Source of the DNA: Rhizobium sp. R634
GTDB taxonomy: Bacteria; Pseudomonadota; Alphaproteobacteria; Rhizobiales; Rhizobiaceae
Assembly (NCBI RefSeq): GCF_002211305.1
Contig: NZ_LOKW01000010.1
Location: forward strand, 57,443 to 121,442
Reading direction: 5' to 3'
DNA: 64,000 nt
Part shown: piece after piece, positions 40,799 to 49,890 of the stretch
Layout: the number at the start of each line of letters is the position of its first letter
How positions within the stretch are numbered: position 1 is the first letter of the stretch
The notes under the pieces: model-generated
Seen by the model: the letters and a program-made list of their open reading frames with translations, nothing else
What the model was told of the DNA's origin: nothing
Database searches by the model: none
Position numbers and translations under genes: made by a program

Positions 40799-43024
40799 AT
40801 GGTTACCGTTCCCGAATATCAGAGCAATGTTGCGACGCGGCCGATCTTCCAGAGCAAGCTCGACGTCAAAGCTGACGCTGACAACTTCGGCGCTGCCGTC
40901 GGCAGGGGCATGGGGGATTTGGCAAAAGGGCTTGAGAGTCTGGGGACATCGATCTCCAACGTTAAGAAGCAGCGCGAGAGCCAGCAGCAAACATCTAACG
41001 GCGACGCGGCCGAACAGAAGGCACCTGATCCCAAGGCGCTCGATAACGTCATGCGCGCCAAGGACCGCGAGACCCAGCTTGCGGCCTGGGACCGCAACGC
41101 CCGATACGGCGAGGGCGGGTTCATGACGCTCACTGGCCAGGCGGCAGTCGATGGCCGGGCCGATTACGAGCGGCGGCTGATGGAAAAGCGCAAGGAAATC
41201 GGCGCCGGCCTGACGGGCGAGGCGGCGGAGCTCTATGGCCGTGCAGCCGACGCCAGGATCAATGCCTCACTGCAGAGCGCCGTCGTCTATTCCGGCCAGC
41301 AGCGCAAGGTCTGGTTTCAGCAGAATGCCGCCCAGCGCGTCGACAGCTTCGCCAGGGATGCGGTGGTGAATTTCACCCGGCCCGATCTGGTGACGAAGAA
41401 CGTCGCGGCCGGCCTTCTGGAACTGCAGGAGCAGGGGCGGCTGGAAGGCTGGAGCGGCGACACCATGATGGCGCGCGGCAGCGCGTTCGTCTCCGGCGTC
41501 CACAGGGATATCACGCTGCGGCTGGCCGAGGACGATCCGATCGCCGCCGACCGCTATCGGAACGACCATGCCGGGCAGATGACCGGCGCCGACAGCGACA
41601 TGCTGACGGAAGCGCTCGAAGGCGAGATCCGCAACGAGCACTCCAAGCGCAAGGCGGGCGCGATTCTGACCAGGGGCAGGCAGGTTCCTGGACCGGCGGC
41701 CGATGCCGTCGGCGATCTCGTGGATGCCGGAGAGCCGGCTGGCCGCACGGTGGCAGATGCCGGGCCGACACGGTTTCGCCAGGCGCTTGCGGCGCGGGCT
41801 GCCGGCGGCGGCGCGGAAGCCGTCGACAGGCTGGACGAAAGCTTCGCCACGAACCTTGCGGCGATGATCGAGGATGCGCCGCCCGCCATTCGCGACGGGC
41901 TTCAGATCATCGGCAGCGCGAAGGGGGCGGCGAATGCCGTCGATCTCGGCTGGAACGGGCGGCCGCTGAAATCCGGGGCCGGGCCGAGGGAGGTGTTCGA
42001 CTACATCCATGACAATGCCGCTCGCTACGGCATGTATTTTCCGCTGATCGACGATCCCGAGCAGGCCGCGCCGTTTTCGACGCGCGGCGGCACGGTGGCG
42101 CCGCGCGGCAACAAGGTTTCGCCGCGCGCGCTCGGCCCTTCCGCCGACGATATCGACAGGAGCCTTGCCGATATCCGCGACGAGAAGGTCCGTCAGCTCA
42201 CGCAACGGCGCATCCAGACGACGCTGGAGACGCAGGCGAGGGCCGAGGACGCACGGATCAAGCAGGCCAAGGCCGAACTCTGGCGGGCGATCGACGAAGG
42301 CAAGACGCCCGACGACGTGCCGCGGGAGATCCGCCAGGTGGCTGGCATGGAGGCGGTCTCGGCAGCGTGGAACTACATGCAGACGGCCGCGAAAGGTCGG
42401 GCGGGGCAGGTGGACGAGGTGCTGCTTTACGATATGCGCAGATATGCTGCGATGGATCCGGATGGATTTGCCGGAATCGATCTCAGCGATTACCGCGGCC
42501 GGCTGGGTACTGAGGCATTCCGTGAAATGTCGGAGCTGCAGAACGGCGCGCTGAGCGGGCAGGCAGCGACGAAACGCGAAGGCCTGCAGCTGGCCGACGC
42601 CTTCGCGCAATCGCAAAAGCAGCTCGAATCCATCGGCATTACTGCAAATGGCAGGTTCGGCGCCGAGCGGCAGGCCGCGATCCAGCAGGTTGCGCGGTTT
42701 CAGAACGCGTTCGCTTCCGAGATCGCGGCCTTCAAGAACGAAAACAACGGCAAGATGCCGAACGAGTTCGATATTGCATCGATCCGCAACAAGCTGCTGC
42801 TGCCGCTCGTGCTGCGCGAGCCGGAACCGGTGAAGGAAACCCCCGTGCTTGAGCTGGCCGACTGGGCGGATCTCCCGCCCGAAGCCCGGCAAGCGCTGGC
42901 ATCCGAACTTTCGCGCGATCTCGGCAGGGAGCCGAACGAGGCGGAGGCGATGGGCTATTACAAGGGGATCGCCTCGCTTCTGGCGCTGGCTGCCGGGGCT
43001 GATGGCGGCATCCGCCATTCATGA
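40799..43024 (+). CDS. Internal virion (ejection) protein, gp15-like (741 aa)
   Basis: A long alpha-helical soluble protein starting VPEYQSNVATRPIFQSKLDV, with NFGAAVGRGMGDLAKGLESL, RNARYGEGGFMTLTGQAAVD and RADYERRLMEKRKEIGAGLT. These segments resemble the internal core protein C of T7-like temperate podoviruses, which ejects with gp14 and gp16 to build the trans-periplasmic channel. It is assigned by position and style rather than a decisive motif. The C-terminal part contains EAMGYYKGIASLLALAAGAD. Confidence 0.7.
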   Translation: MVTVPEYQSNVATRPIFQSKLDVKADADNFGAAVGRGMGDLAKGLESLGTSISNVKKQRESQQQTSNGDAAEQKAPDPKALDNVMRAKDRETQLAAWDRNARYGEGGFMTLTGQAAVDGRADYERRLMEKRKEIGAGLTGEAAELYGRAADARINASLQSAVVYSGQQRKVWFQQNAAQRVDSFARDAVVNFTRPDLVTKNVAAGLLELQEQGRLEGWSGDTMMARGSAFVSGVHRDITLRLAEDDPIAADRYRNDHAGQMTGADSDMLTEALEGEIRNEHSKRKAGAILTRGRQVPGPAADAVGDLVDAGEPAGRTVADAGPTRFRQALAARAAGGGAEAVDRLDESFATNLAAMIEDAPPAIRDGLQIIGSAKGAANAVDLGWNGRPLKSGAGPREVFDYIHDNAARYGMYFPLIDDPEQAAPFSTRGGTVAPRGNKVSPRALGPSADDIDRSLADIRDEKVRQLTQRRIQTTLETQARAEDARIKQAKAELWRAIDEGKTPDDVPREIRQVAGMEAVSAAWNYMQTAAKGRAGQVDEVLLYDMRRYAAMDPDGFAGIDLSDYRGRLGTEAFREMSELQNGALSGQAATKREGLQLADAFAQSQKQLESIGITANGRFGAERQAAIQQVARFQNAFASEIAAFKNENNGKMPNEFDIASIRNKLLLPLVLREPEPVKETPVLELADWADLPPEARQALASELSRDLGREPNEAEAMGYYKGIASLLALAAGADGGIRHS

Positions 43025-43044
43025 TGCCAACCGTCTCGATTCTA

Positions 43045-43077
43045 AGCTTGTCTCCCAACAATATTTGGAGACAAGCT
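43045..43077 (+). promoter_or_regulatory. Hairpin that buries the ribosome-binding site of the gp16-like gene
   Basis: AGCTTGTCTCC (43045-43055), an 11-nt A/T-rich loop and GGAGACAAGCT (43067-43077) form a perfect 11-bp stem. The only Shine-Dalgarno candidate (GGAG, 43067-43070) for the TTG start at 43079 is in the 3' arm. It lies 20 bp after the gp15-like stop. The structure could lower translation, act as an RNase III site or be a terminator. Confidence 0.55.
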
Positions 43078-43078
43078 A

Positions 43079-45493
43079 TTGGAAACGCTGCCGGAAGCGA
43101 AAATACCAACTACGGGCGGGCCTGGGACCAAAGCCGCCGGTGCCGGTGAGCATGCTGAACAGCCCGCGAGCGATCTTCTGCCAGCCGGCGCCGGGGCGGA
43201 GGCGACAGCCCGCCCTGTGCCGGAACCAACAAAACCGACTATCCCTCCGCTAGGAACCGACGCTGCCGCTGCGGGTATCGTCATTCGCTCTTCGAATGAA
43301 GATCCCGATCAAGTGGCGAGCGATCTCCGCCTTGCTGAGGACTATGCGGGGGCGACGGGCGGTCCGGTGCCACCGCTAGCGCTGGTGAAGCAATATCGCG
43401 ACAGCTTCCGGCAGACATTGCAGGAGGCGCAAAACGCGAAGATTCTTTCCCAGGCGCCGGTTCTGGCCAACTGGCTGCTTTCCCCCGAAAACACTGCTTT
43501 GGCTGGCGATGACGTGGCGACGCTCGCGTATTTCGAACGGCTCGGCGGGCCACCTGGGAACATGGCGAAGGCGGACGGCTCCAGTGTCGGTAGGCCGCCG
43601 GCTGCCCAGCCCAACGGGAGCACTCCAGCCCCACCTGAGAAGACGGTCAAACAGGTGCTCTCAGAAGAGGTCGCCGGCGCTAAGGGCAAGAGCAAAGAGG
43701 AGATCGTTGCGCTACAGGACCGGATAAATCAGCAGCTGGATCTCCCGCGGGAGGACTTTCTATCGGTACTCCAGGAGGTGCTAGCCGGTGTAAGTACGGG
43801 TGAAGAAGCCCTGGCTGTGCTCAATCCGAAGACACCCCAAGCCGCTTTGGAGGTTGCTGAGGCGGCGAAAGCGGTTCCCGGCGGCGCCGTTGGGTCGGTC
43901 GGAAAGGCGATGGAAGGTACCGGTCAGGTTCTCGCTTCAGTCACATCAGCGGACTCTGCCTCCCGCACCGCTTTGGCAGCGGCCATTATCGGGATCCACG
44001 GTAAAACACTATCTCGAGAACAGGAAAAAGAGCTACGCGATCAGATATGGGCCCAGGGCGAGATCAACCCGAATATTGCGCAATCCGTGGTCAGCGACCT
44101 ATTAGCCGGCGACGAGACACCGGAAGGCGCCGCGGCAAGGCTTGAGGCTCCTTTTAAAGCACTGGCATTGGCCTTGCAGTCCGGTGGCGCGTCGACCCAG
44201 GACTTTGGTGGGCGTCTTTTGAAGGCTCGACCCGGAATGGAGAATAGTGCCGGTCGCAAGTTTGGAGAGGCTTTAGGTTCCATGTTACCGCTGCTTGCCA
44301 TTACCCTTGCGTCCGGTGGCAGCGCCGCGGTCGCCTATAATGTGGCGCAGAACGCGGGCGACGCAGCCTCAGCGGCCCGTAAGGCTGGCAAGGACGAGCA
44401 TATGCAGACGATGGCTGCCTATAGCGGCATCGCTCCAGGCCTCTTTGGCAGCATTCCCTTCGGTCGCTGGATTTCCGCTCCTGTCGTGAAAGCAGGCGCC
44501 ACGGCGTTTCTCAAATATGTCGGCCTGCAAGCAGCGGTTTCGGGAACTCAGAATGTCGGTCAGCAAGCGTTGCAGAACGCAATCGCAAAATATTTCTATG
44601 AGCCTGACAAGAGCCTGATGGACGGCGTAGCTGCCAATTTTTCCGCAGGCGCCGCTATCACGGTGATGGAATTGGCCGTTCGCGCGATGATAAAAGGCGC
44701 AAAACTCCAAAATAGTCCCGGCAGCCCGCCGCCCGGTGGGGGAACTGCGAGGACGGAAGCGACCGTCGGGGAAATATCAAAAAATGCCCAGGAATCGAAT
44801 CTGCGTCAACGCGATCCAGAGACATTTCGTCAGTTTGTTGATCAGGCGACGCGGAACACTCCTGCTGAGAGCATTTACGTTCCGGCCGACCAATTCGTTG
44901 ATTATTTAAAGAAACGAGGGATCGATCAACTCTCGGAAATCGACCGCCTCGGCTGGATCAGCCGCAGCGATCTTGACGCGGCGATCGCCGCCGGCGGAGA
45001 TCTGAAAATCCCAACGGCGACGTATGCCGCAAAAATTGCCGGCTCCGAACACGACGCTTTCTTTACAGAGAATGCACGGCGGCACCCTGCCGACGTCTCG
45101 GCGAAGCAGGCTTCCGATCCTGAGCGGCGCGGGGAGGAACCGCAGAAAGATGCGGAGGATGCCCGCGTCGATCAGCAGGCCCGTGAAGCAGTCGAGGGTA
45201 CGGCGAAGGATGCTGAAACCGCCCGCGTTAATCGCAAGGCCCGTCGCTTCGTGAAGGAAGCGCCCGGAGATGGCGAGGCCGTGAATGTGGAGGAGCGGGC
45301 GCGGCGCGCAGTCGAGGGGGTGGATAAGGACGCCGAGATCGCTCCCGTCAATGGAAAGGCGAGGCGCTATGAGACGAAAACCTCCAGAAACGCCGCATCC
45401 GTCGATGTTAATGAGCAAGCGCGGCGCGCTGTGGAGGGCTTCGATAAAGGCGCGGAAGCCGCCCGTGTCAATCGAAAGGCACGGCGCATTTAA
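43079..45493 (+). CDS. Large ejection-type/polyvalent-like virion protein with C-terminal repeats (804 aa)
   Basis: The first ~260 residues are Pro/Ala/Glu-rich. The centre (about 380-540) has hydrophobic glycine-rich helices (LGSMLPLLAITLASGGSAAV, AAVSGTQNVGQQALQNAIAK, NFSAGAAITVMELAVRAMI) as in gp16-like ejection proteins. Residues ~600-670 (YVPADQFVDYLKKRGIDQLS, LDAAIAAGGDLKIPTATYAA, KIAGSEHDAFFTENARRHPA) resemble a segment of large prophage polyvalent proteins. The final ~115 residues are six 20-residue repeats rich in ARR. A start at TTG 43079 after GGAG is used. Position matches T7 gp16; no transglycosylase domain is seen. Confidence 0.65.
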   Translation: METLPEAKIPTTGGPGTKAAGAGEHAEQPASDLLPAGAGAEATARPVPEPTKPTIPPLGTDAAAAGIVIRSSNEDPDQVASDLRLAEDYAGATGGPVPPLALVKQYRDSFRQTLQEAQNAKILSQAPVLANWLLSPENTALAGDDVATLAYFERLGGPPGNMAKADGSSVGRPPAAQPNGSTPAPPEKTVKQVLSEEVAGAKGKSKEEIVALQDRINQQLDLPREDFLSVLQEVLAGVSTGEEALAVLNPKTPQAALEVAEAAKAVPGGAVGSVGKAMEGTGQVLASVTSADSASRTALAAAIIGIHGKTLSREQEKELRDQIWAQGEINPNIAQSVVSDLLAGDETPEGAAARLEAPFKALALALQSGGASTQDFGGRLLKARPGMENSAGRKFGEALGSMLPLLAITLASGGSAAVAYNVAQNAGDAASAARKAGKDEHMQTMAAYSGIAPGLFGSIPFGRWISAPVVKAGATAFLKYVGLQAAVSGTQNVGQQALQNAIAKYFYEPDKSLMDGVAANFSAGAAITVMELAVRAMIKGAKLQNSPGSPPPGGGTARTEATVGEISKNAQESNLRQRDPETFRQFVDQATRNTPAESIYVPADQFVDYLKKRGIDQLSEIDRLGWISRSDLDAAIAAGGDLKIPTATYAAKIAGSEHDAFFTENARRHPADVSAKQASDPERRGEEPQKDAEDARVDQQAREAVEGTAKDAETARVNRKARRFVKEAPGDGEAVNVEERARRAVEGVDKDAEIAPVNGKARRYETKTSRNAASVDVNEQARRAVEGFDKGAEAARVNRKARRI

Positions 45494-45751
45494 AAGAACG
45501 CGCCTTGAGGGCCAAAGCCCTCAGTTCCGCCGGGCGGACGCGCTGGGGAGTGACTTTCAGGTCACCCTCCATGCGTTCCGCGTTTTGTTTCCTACGATCT
45601 CTTCGAATAGCTTTGCGAAGCTCTCTGCCGGATCGGGCGGCGCGGATAATCGATAGGCGTTGATGTTTCTTTCGCAATATCCACCCCGGCCAGATGGGGA
45701 AACAACCATCGGCGCTTATGGTCTTCCTGAAACCCAAGCGAGTGACGGCAC

Positions 45752-47371
45752 ATGACGATTTCAAGCACGAACAGCCGGTCCGGTCCCTATCCCGGCAATG
45801 CGGTGACCACAGTATTCGACTATGATTTCTTCATCGCCGACGAGCGGCATCTGCTCGTCATCAAGCGGCGCGCCAATGGCGATGAGGAGATCCTGACGCT
45901 CGACGCCGACTACAGCGTCTCCGGCGTCGGCAATCCCGAGGGCGGCTCGATCGATACCGCGGCGGGCGGCGCTCCGACTGCCGCGGAAACGATCACCCTG
46001 CTGCTCAACGTGCCGTTTACCCAGGAAACGGAACTGGAGAACCAGGGGCCGTTTTCGGCAAAGACGATCGAAACCGCGCTCGATGTCGCCGCCCAGCGCG
46101 ACCTGCAGCTGAGCGAGCGGCTAGACCGGGCGATCGTCGTCTCTCCGACCTCGACGCCAACGGAGATCGCCGAGCTGATCAACGGCGTCTTGCGGCTGGC
46201 CTCGATCATCGAGGCGGTGACGGAACTGGCGGGCGTGGCGCAGAGCATCCCGCCGGCGGCCGATGTCGCGGCTGAGATCGCCACCGTTGCGACGGTTGCG
46301 GCGGAGGTGGCCGCCGTTGCGGCAATCGCGGCGCAGACCGTCGCGGTTGCGGGCGTTACGGGGGATGTCGAGACCGTCGCGGCCAATATCGGGGACGTCA
46401 GGAATTTCGCCGATGTCTATCTCGGCGCTTCCGTGGTCAATCCCATTCTCAGGGCTGACGGATCGGCGCTGCAGGTGGGCGATCTCTATTTCAACAGCGC
46501 GGACCAGGCCATGCGCGTCTATGGCGGCGCCGGCTGGGTGCCGACGGACGGAACCGTGACGGCCGCGAAGATCTCCGATTTGCAAGCCGACAAGGACGCC
46601 ATCGCAGCCAAGCTCGTCATGCCCGATTTCGTTCGCGGGCTGGTTCCGAACCCGAATGCCGGCGTGCCGCTCACCAGCCTCGATATCAGCGCTGGCGATG
46701 CGCGCTTCGGCGGGAAATACATCTCCTTTGCCGGGACCCTGACCAAGAGGCTGAACGCCGCCTGGTCCGCAGGCTCGAACGGCGGCTTCCTCGACACCGG
46801 CGCCGTTGCGGCAAGCAAGACCTACCATATCTATGTGCTGCGCAAGCTTGCCGACATCACGGTGGGCGATTTCATCGCGTCGCTTTCGAACGTTTCGTCG
46901 GGCGTGACGGTGCCGGCGGGCTGGGAGATTCTGCCGAGCAGCCGGATTGGGTCTTTTTTGACGAATGGCAGTTCGCAAATTGTCGGGTTCAAGCAGTATG
47001 GGAGTCGGGTGAAGCTCTTGGGGGCTATCGCTGAGATTAATACGTCGTCACCATTTGATTTTCCTGCTTACAACCCGATTGGCCTCCCTGATGGTATATC
47101 GGTGGATGCTCGCATGCTCATACAAGCGCAGGGTGGCAACGGTTCAGCAGTCAATTTTCGGTGCGATACCGAGGAGCACTCGGGCGCGAATGCCGATGCT
47201 AGCCTTTATGTCAATGTCATAAGCAATACACGAATCCAGATTGGAGGCAAGGTGCGAACGACAGCCGCCGGCCTATTCTGGGCGCGCTTCGATATTCAAA
47301 TCGGGACTGGCGACTGTGCTCTGACCAGTCATGGGTGGGATGATTACACAGTACCGAGGATGGGCGGATGA
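45752..47371 (+). CDS. Tail fibre protein (539 aa)
   Basis: The N-terminal ~140 residues (SGPYPGNAVTTVFDYDFFIA, TLDADYSVSGVGNPEGGSID, LLLNVPFTQETELENQGPFS, AKTIETALDVAAQRDLQLSE) are the T7-tail-fibre-like attachment domain. A Val/Ala/Thr-rich coiled stretch follows (about 155-210), then DGSALQVGDLYFNSADQAMR, a common fibre shaft motif. The last ~140 residues, encoded from about 46950, have visibly lower GC and different codon use and should form the receptor-binding tip. It overlaps the next gene as ATGA. Confidence 0.85.
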   Translation: MTISSTNSRSGPYPGNAVTTVFDYDFFIADERHLLVIKRRANGDEEILTLDADYSVSGVGNPEGGSIDTAAGGAPTAAETITLLLNVPFTQETELENQGPFSAKTIETALDVAAQRDLQLSERLDRAIVVSPTSTPTEIAELINGVLRLASIIEAVTELAGVAQSIPPAADVAAEIATVATVAAEVAAVAAIAAQTVAVAGVTGDVETVAANIGDVRNFADVYLGASVVNPILRADGSALQVGDLYFNSADQAMRVYGGAGWVPTDGTVTAAKISDLQADKDAIAAKLVMPDFVRGLVPNPNAGVPLTSLDISAGDARFGGKYISFAGTLTKRLNAAWSAGSNGGFLDTGAVAASKTYHIYVLRKLADITVGDFIASLSNVSSGVTVPAGWEILPSSRIGSFLTNGSSQIVGFKQYGSRVKLLGAIAEINTSSPFDFPAYNPIGLPDGISVDARMLIQAQGGNGSAVNFRCDTEEHSGANADASLYVNVISNTRIQIGGKVRTTAAGLFWARFDIQIGTGDCALTSHGWDDYTVPRMGG

Positions 47372-47775
47372 ACACGGTCTACATCAGCAGAAACGCAGTG
47401 ACAGGAAAGCTCAATGGGATCTTCTATGGAAGGCCCGAAAGCTCTTCTGTCGAGACTCTTCCCGAGGAGCATCCGGACGTTCAAGCCTATCTTCACTCTC
47501 AGGCTGGCTTCCCCGTGCTTTACAAGTGGCAGCTCTGGCTCGCCGCTCTGGAGTTGGAGCCACCTGTCTACAAGGCCGACATCTTGCAGGCCATTTCCGC
47601 CTTGGCCGACAAGACTTCGCAGGAGAAAGAGGCGATCAGGATCATGGTCGAGGATATTCAGGCCTATCACCGGGAGGATCCGCGGATCGACCTCCTTGGC
47701 CAAGCCATGCGCATCACCCCTGTCCAGATGGATGATCTTTGGCGCTGGGCTGCGCTTATCCAACCCGCCTCTTGA
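47368..47775 (+). CDS. Tail-fibre-associated hypothetical protein (135 aa)
   Basis: MNTVYISRNAVTGKLNGIFY, GRPESSSVETLPEEHPDVQA begins like tail-fibre assembly chaperones, where a short beta strand precedes an acidic ETLPEDHPEV-type segment. Then KADILQAISALADKTSQEKE and an acidic helix follow. The ATGA overlap with the fibre gene supports a chaperone or accessory function. GC is lower than in the structural genes. No domain is recognised firmly. Confidence 0.6.
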   Translation: MNTVYISRNAVTGKLNGIFYGRPESSSVETLPEEHPDVQAYLHSQAGFPVLYKWQLWLAALELEPPVYKADILQAISALADKTSQEKEAIRIMVEDIQAYHREDPRIDLLGQAMRITPVQMDDLWRWAALIQPAS

Positions 47776-47835
47776 TGCGTCGCCGGATTAACAAGCGGCG
47801 CCTATGTGACAGAGGAAATCGGACGGAATAGATTC

Positions 47836-48090
47836 ATGGATCAGCAAGTCAGGGCCGAGATCGAGAAGCTGCACGAAAGGGTGAGCGGATTGAAGGAGCG
47901 CGTTCTCAATCTGGAAGCGCAGCAGCCGCATATTAATGCCGCTCTTGCGCGGATCGAGGGAAGCGTCGACAAGCTGGCGAACAGAATCGGGAAGGCGATT
48001 TGGGCCGTTCTTACCCCTGTAGTCGTCCTGGCAGTCAGTGCCGCGTTCAAAATTCTCGTATCGGGTTCTGTCGCGCCGTTCGTTCGATAA
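47836..48090 (+). CDS. Coiled-coil plus membrane helix protein, XhlA/holin-like (84 aa)
   Basis: Residues 1-52 (MDQQVRAEIEKLHERVSGLK, ERVLNLEAQQPHINAALARI) form a coiled coil and residues ~55-78 (AIWAVLTPVVVLAVSAAFKI) one membrane span. That is the layout of XhlA-type haemolysin/holin accessory proteins. ATG 47836 is chosen; a GTG at 47806 lacks a ribosome-binding site. Located after the fibre genes and before other lysis-type genes. Confidence 0.6.
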   Translation: MDQQVRAEIEKLHERVSGLKERVLNLEAQQPHINAALARIEGSVDKLANRIGKAIWAVLTPVVVLAVSAAFKILVSGSVAPFVR

Positions 48091-48149
48091 ACACCCGATC
48101 GTCAATCCGGTTCGGACATCGATTCCTCATGGATTTCTATCCCCGGACA

Positions 48150-48192
48150 CGCTATTCGATAAATGGGAATTTTTCCCATTTATCGAATAGCG
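48150..48192. repeat. Perfect 20-bp-stem palindrome
   Basis: CGCTATTCGATAAATGGGAA (48150-48169), loop TTT, and its exact complement TTCCCATTTATCGAATAGCG (48173-48192). It lies 60 bp after the holin-like gene and 9 bp before the ATG of the next. A/T content is high for this genome. It may be a bidirectional terminator, a protein-binding site or the remnant of a small palindromic mobile element. Confidence 0.7.
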
Positions 48193-48201
48193 GGATAATT
48201 G

Positions 48202-48468
48202 ATGTTTTTGGAATACCTAAACCGTCTTCAGTCCTTTATCGACTTCGTTCCAATTTACCTATTCGAGGCGATTTTCCGCACAAAACCAAAGCCAACGGAC
48301 TATAACTGGCACAAATACGGTTTGCTTTCCCGACCGAAAGTGCGGCTCGCCAGCGGTGCATGGTCAACGCACGGACAGCTCTGGCGCCGACGAAGACATC
48401 AAGATGGCAGATGGGAATACAAGCAGGACCCTGAAACCATGGAAGAGTGGGAAGCGCGTCAGTGGTGA
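48202..48468 (+). CDS. Small hypothetical protein (88 aa)
   Basis: MFLEYLNRLQSFIDFVPIYL, FEAIFRTKPKPTDYNWHKYG, LLSRPKVRLASGAWSTHGQL, WRRRRHQDGRWEYKQDPETM then EEWEARQW. A hydrophobic amphipathic start, then Trp/Arg-rich. The frame is low in GC compared with neighbours. It looks like a late phage accessory gene or moron; no family is recognised. Preceded by the 43-bp palindrome. Confidence 0.5.
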   Translation: MFLEYLNRLQSFIDFVPIYLFEAIFRTKPKPTDYNWHKYGLLSRPKVRLASGAWSTHGQLWRRRRHQDGRWEYKQDPETMEEWEARQW

Positions 48469-48576
48469 CTGGTATCTGCTATGATGATCGTTGCCAGGAA
48501 AACAACATTGCGAATAAATAAAATCCGTCGGGCGATTCCTGTTGCGCTCATCTGCGCCTAGCGTTTATTTGCCATA

Positions 48577-49644
48577 ATGGCATCAGTTCAAAGTGCGCAA
48601 AGGGTCGAAGGCTTAGACTCCGTCAGGGCGATTGCCGCACTGTCGGTCGTATTTGCTCATCTGCTCGGCCCTTCGATGCCCGGGATTACCAAGTACATTT
48701 TTACCGGGCATCCTGCTGTCATTGCTTTCTTCGTTGTTTCAGGCTTCTGTATCCATTATCCGTATCGACAAAGAGAGATGCACGCCCTGCCATTCCTAGC
48801 CGGCCGCTTTCTGCGTATCGTGCCTCCGACAATTGTCGCCTTCGCGCTGGCTCAGACGGCGGGGATCAAAACCTACAATGTGGTTGACGGCTACATTCTC
48901 TGGTCGGTCGTCTGTGAAGCGATTTATTACTGCCTTTATCCGCTGATCCTGCCGCTGTCGCGCAAGATCGGGTGGTTGCCGATCATCGCAATGTCGATTG
49001 CAGCATCCTACGCGGTCGCGATTGGCCATGGATCGGACCAGTACGGCAATGCTCACAAGTACGGACCGCAACTCAACTGGTTGGTCGGTCTTCCGGCATG
49101 GCTCATCGGCTGTTATCTTGCTGAGCATTTTGATCGATGGAGAATGCCTGGACCCTTACTTTTCTGGCGCTTTGCAACTGCGGTTACCGCTTCCGTTCTC
49201 TACTGGGCAACACTCAATACGCCAGCGGGGTTTTATTTGACGATGACGCCCTTCGCCGTTTTGGCAGCCTGCTGGATGCTTTCGGAAATTAACGCGGCCG
49301 AGGAATTTGGCGCCGTGAGGCCTCTCGAAACCATTGGGGCCGCGTGTTTTTCGATCTATCTGATGCATGTGGTTGCAGCCGCTGCAGTTGCGAAATTTGT
49401 TGCGACTGATCCTCTCCTAGTATGCCCGCTGGCTTTGGCTTTGATTTATCCGTTCTATCGTTACATCGAAAAGCCGTCGCATTCTGCTGCGCGGAGCATA
49501 AAGAAGATGCTTATCATGAAATATTATGCGGTGGCAGCGCCAATTGAAAAAGATGTTGACGATGCTGCCGTTGAGCGTGTCGATACCGCTTCCGTTCATG
49601 ACGCGCACGCGATCGAGAAGCACGAAAAGGGCTTTACCGTCTGA
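48577..49644 (+). CDS. Acyltransferase 3 (OafA-like) moron gene (355 aa)
   Basis: An integral-membrane O-acyltransferase: RVEGLDSVRAIAALSVVFAH (catalytic His), FFVVSGFCIHYPYRQREMHA, FLAGRFLRIVPPTIVAF, VVCEAIYYCLYPLILPL and EFGAVRPLETIGAACFSIYL, MHVVAAAAVAKF. About ten hydrophobic helices. Phage-borne acyltransferases usually modify O-antigen and change phage receptor or serotype. No clear ribosome-binding site; the upstream ~100 bp are AT-richer and may hold its own promoter. Lower GC than the structural genes. Confidence 0.88.
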   Translation: MASVQSAQRVEGLDSVRAIAALSVVFAHLLGPSMPGITKYIFTGHPAVIAFFVVSGFCIHYPYRQREMHALPFLAGRFLRIVPPTIVAFALAQTAGIKTYNVVDGYILWSVVCEAIYYCLYPLILPLSRKIGWLPIIAMSIAASYAVAIGHGSDQYGNAHKYGPQLNWLVGLPAWLIGCYLAEHFDRWRMPGPLLFWRFATAVTASVLYWATLNTPAGFYLTMTPFAVLAACWMLSEINAAEEFGAVRPLETIGAACFSIYLMHVVAAAAVAKFVATDPLLVCPLALALIYPFYRYIEKPSHSAARSIKKMLIMKYYAVAAPIEKDVDDAAVERVDTASVHDAHAIEKHEKGFTV

Positions 49645-49890
49645 CCTAACTCCTAGGCGTGATCCTCTTCACGTCACCGGTTTGACCTGTGCGTTCGATA
49701 TAGATTTCCAGCCGCTTTCTCCGAATAAGCCACGGCCTATCGGCCCACGCTGCGACAACATCTCCGCCAATCTGGCGCTATGCATATTCAGTCTCTCGCG
49801 ATCCCGTCGGAATCAAATTGTTGTGACGCCCTAGTTCAAGACTCAACTTTTCTGGGATGAAATGGAAGGCGGCCCAAGGAGACATCCGAT

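Noticed and set aside
45468..45764. 98-aa minus-strand frame in the gap before the tail fibre
   Set aside because: Overlaps the repeat-coding end of the upstream gene; Arg-rich in the manner of antisense frames; no start signal.
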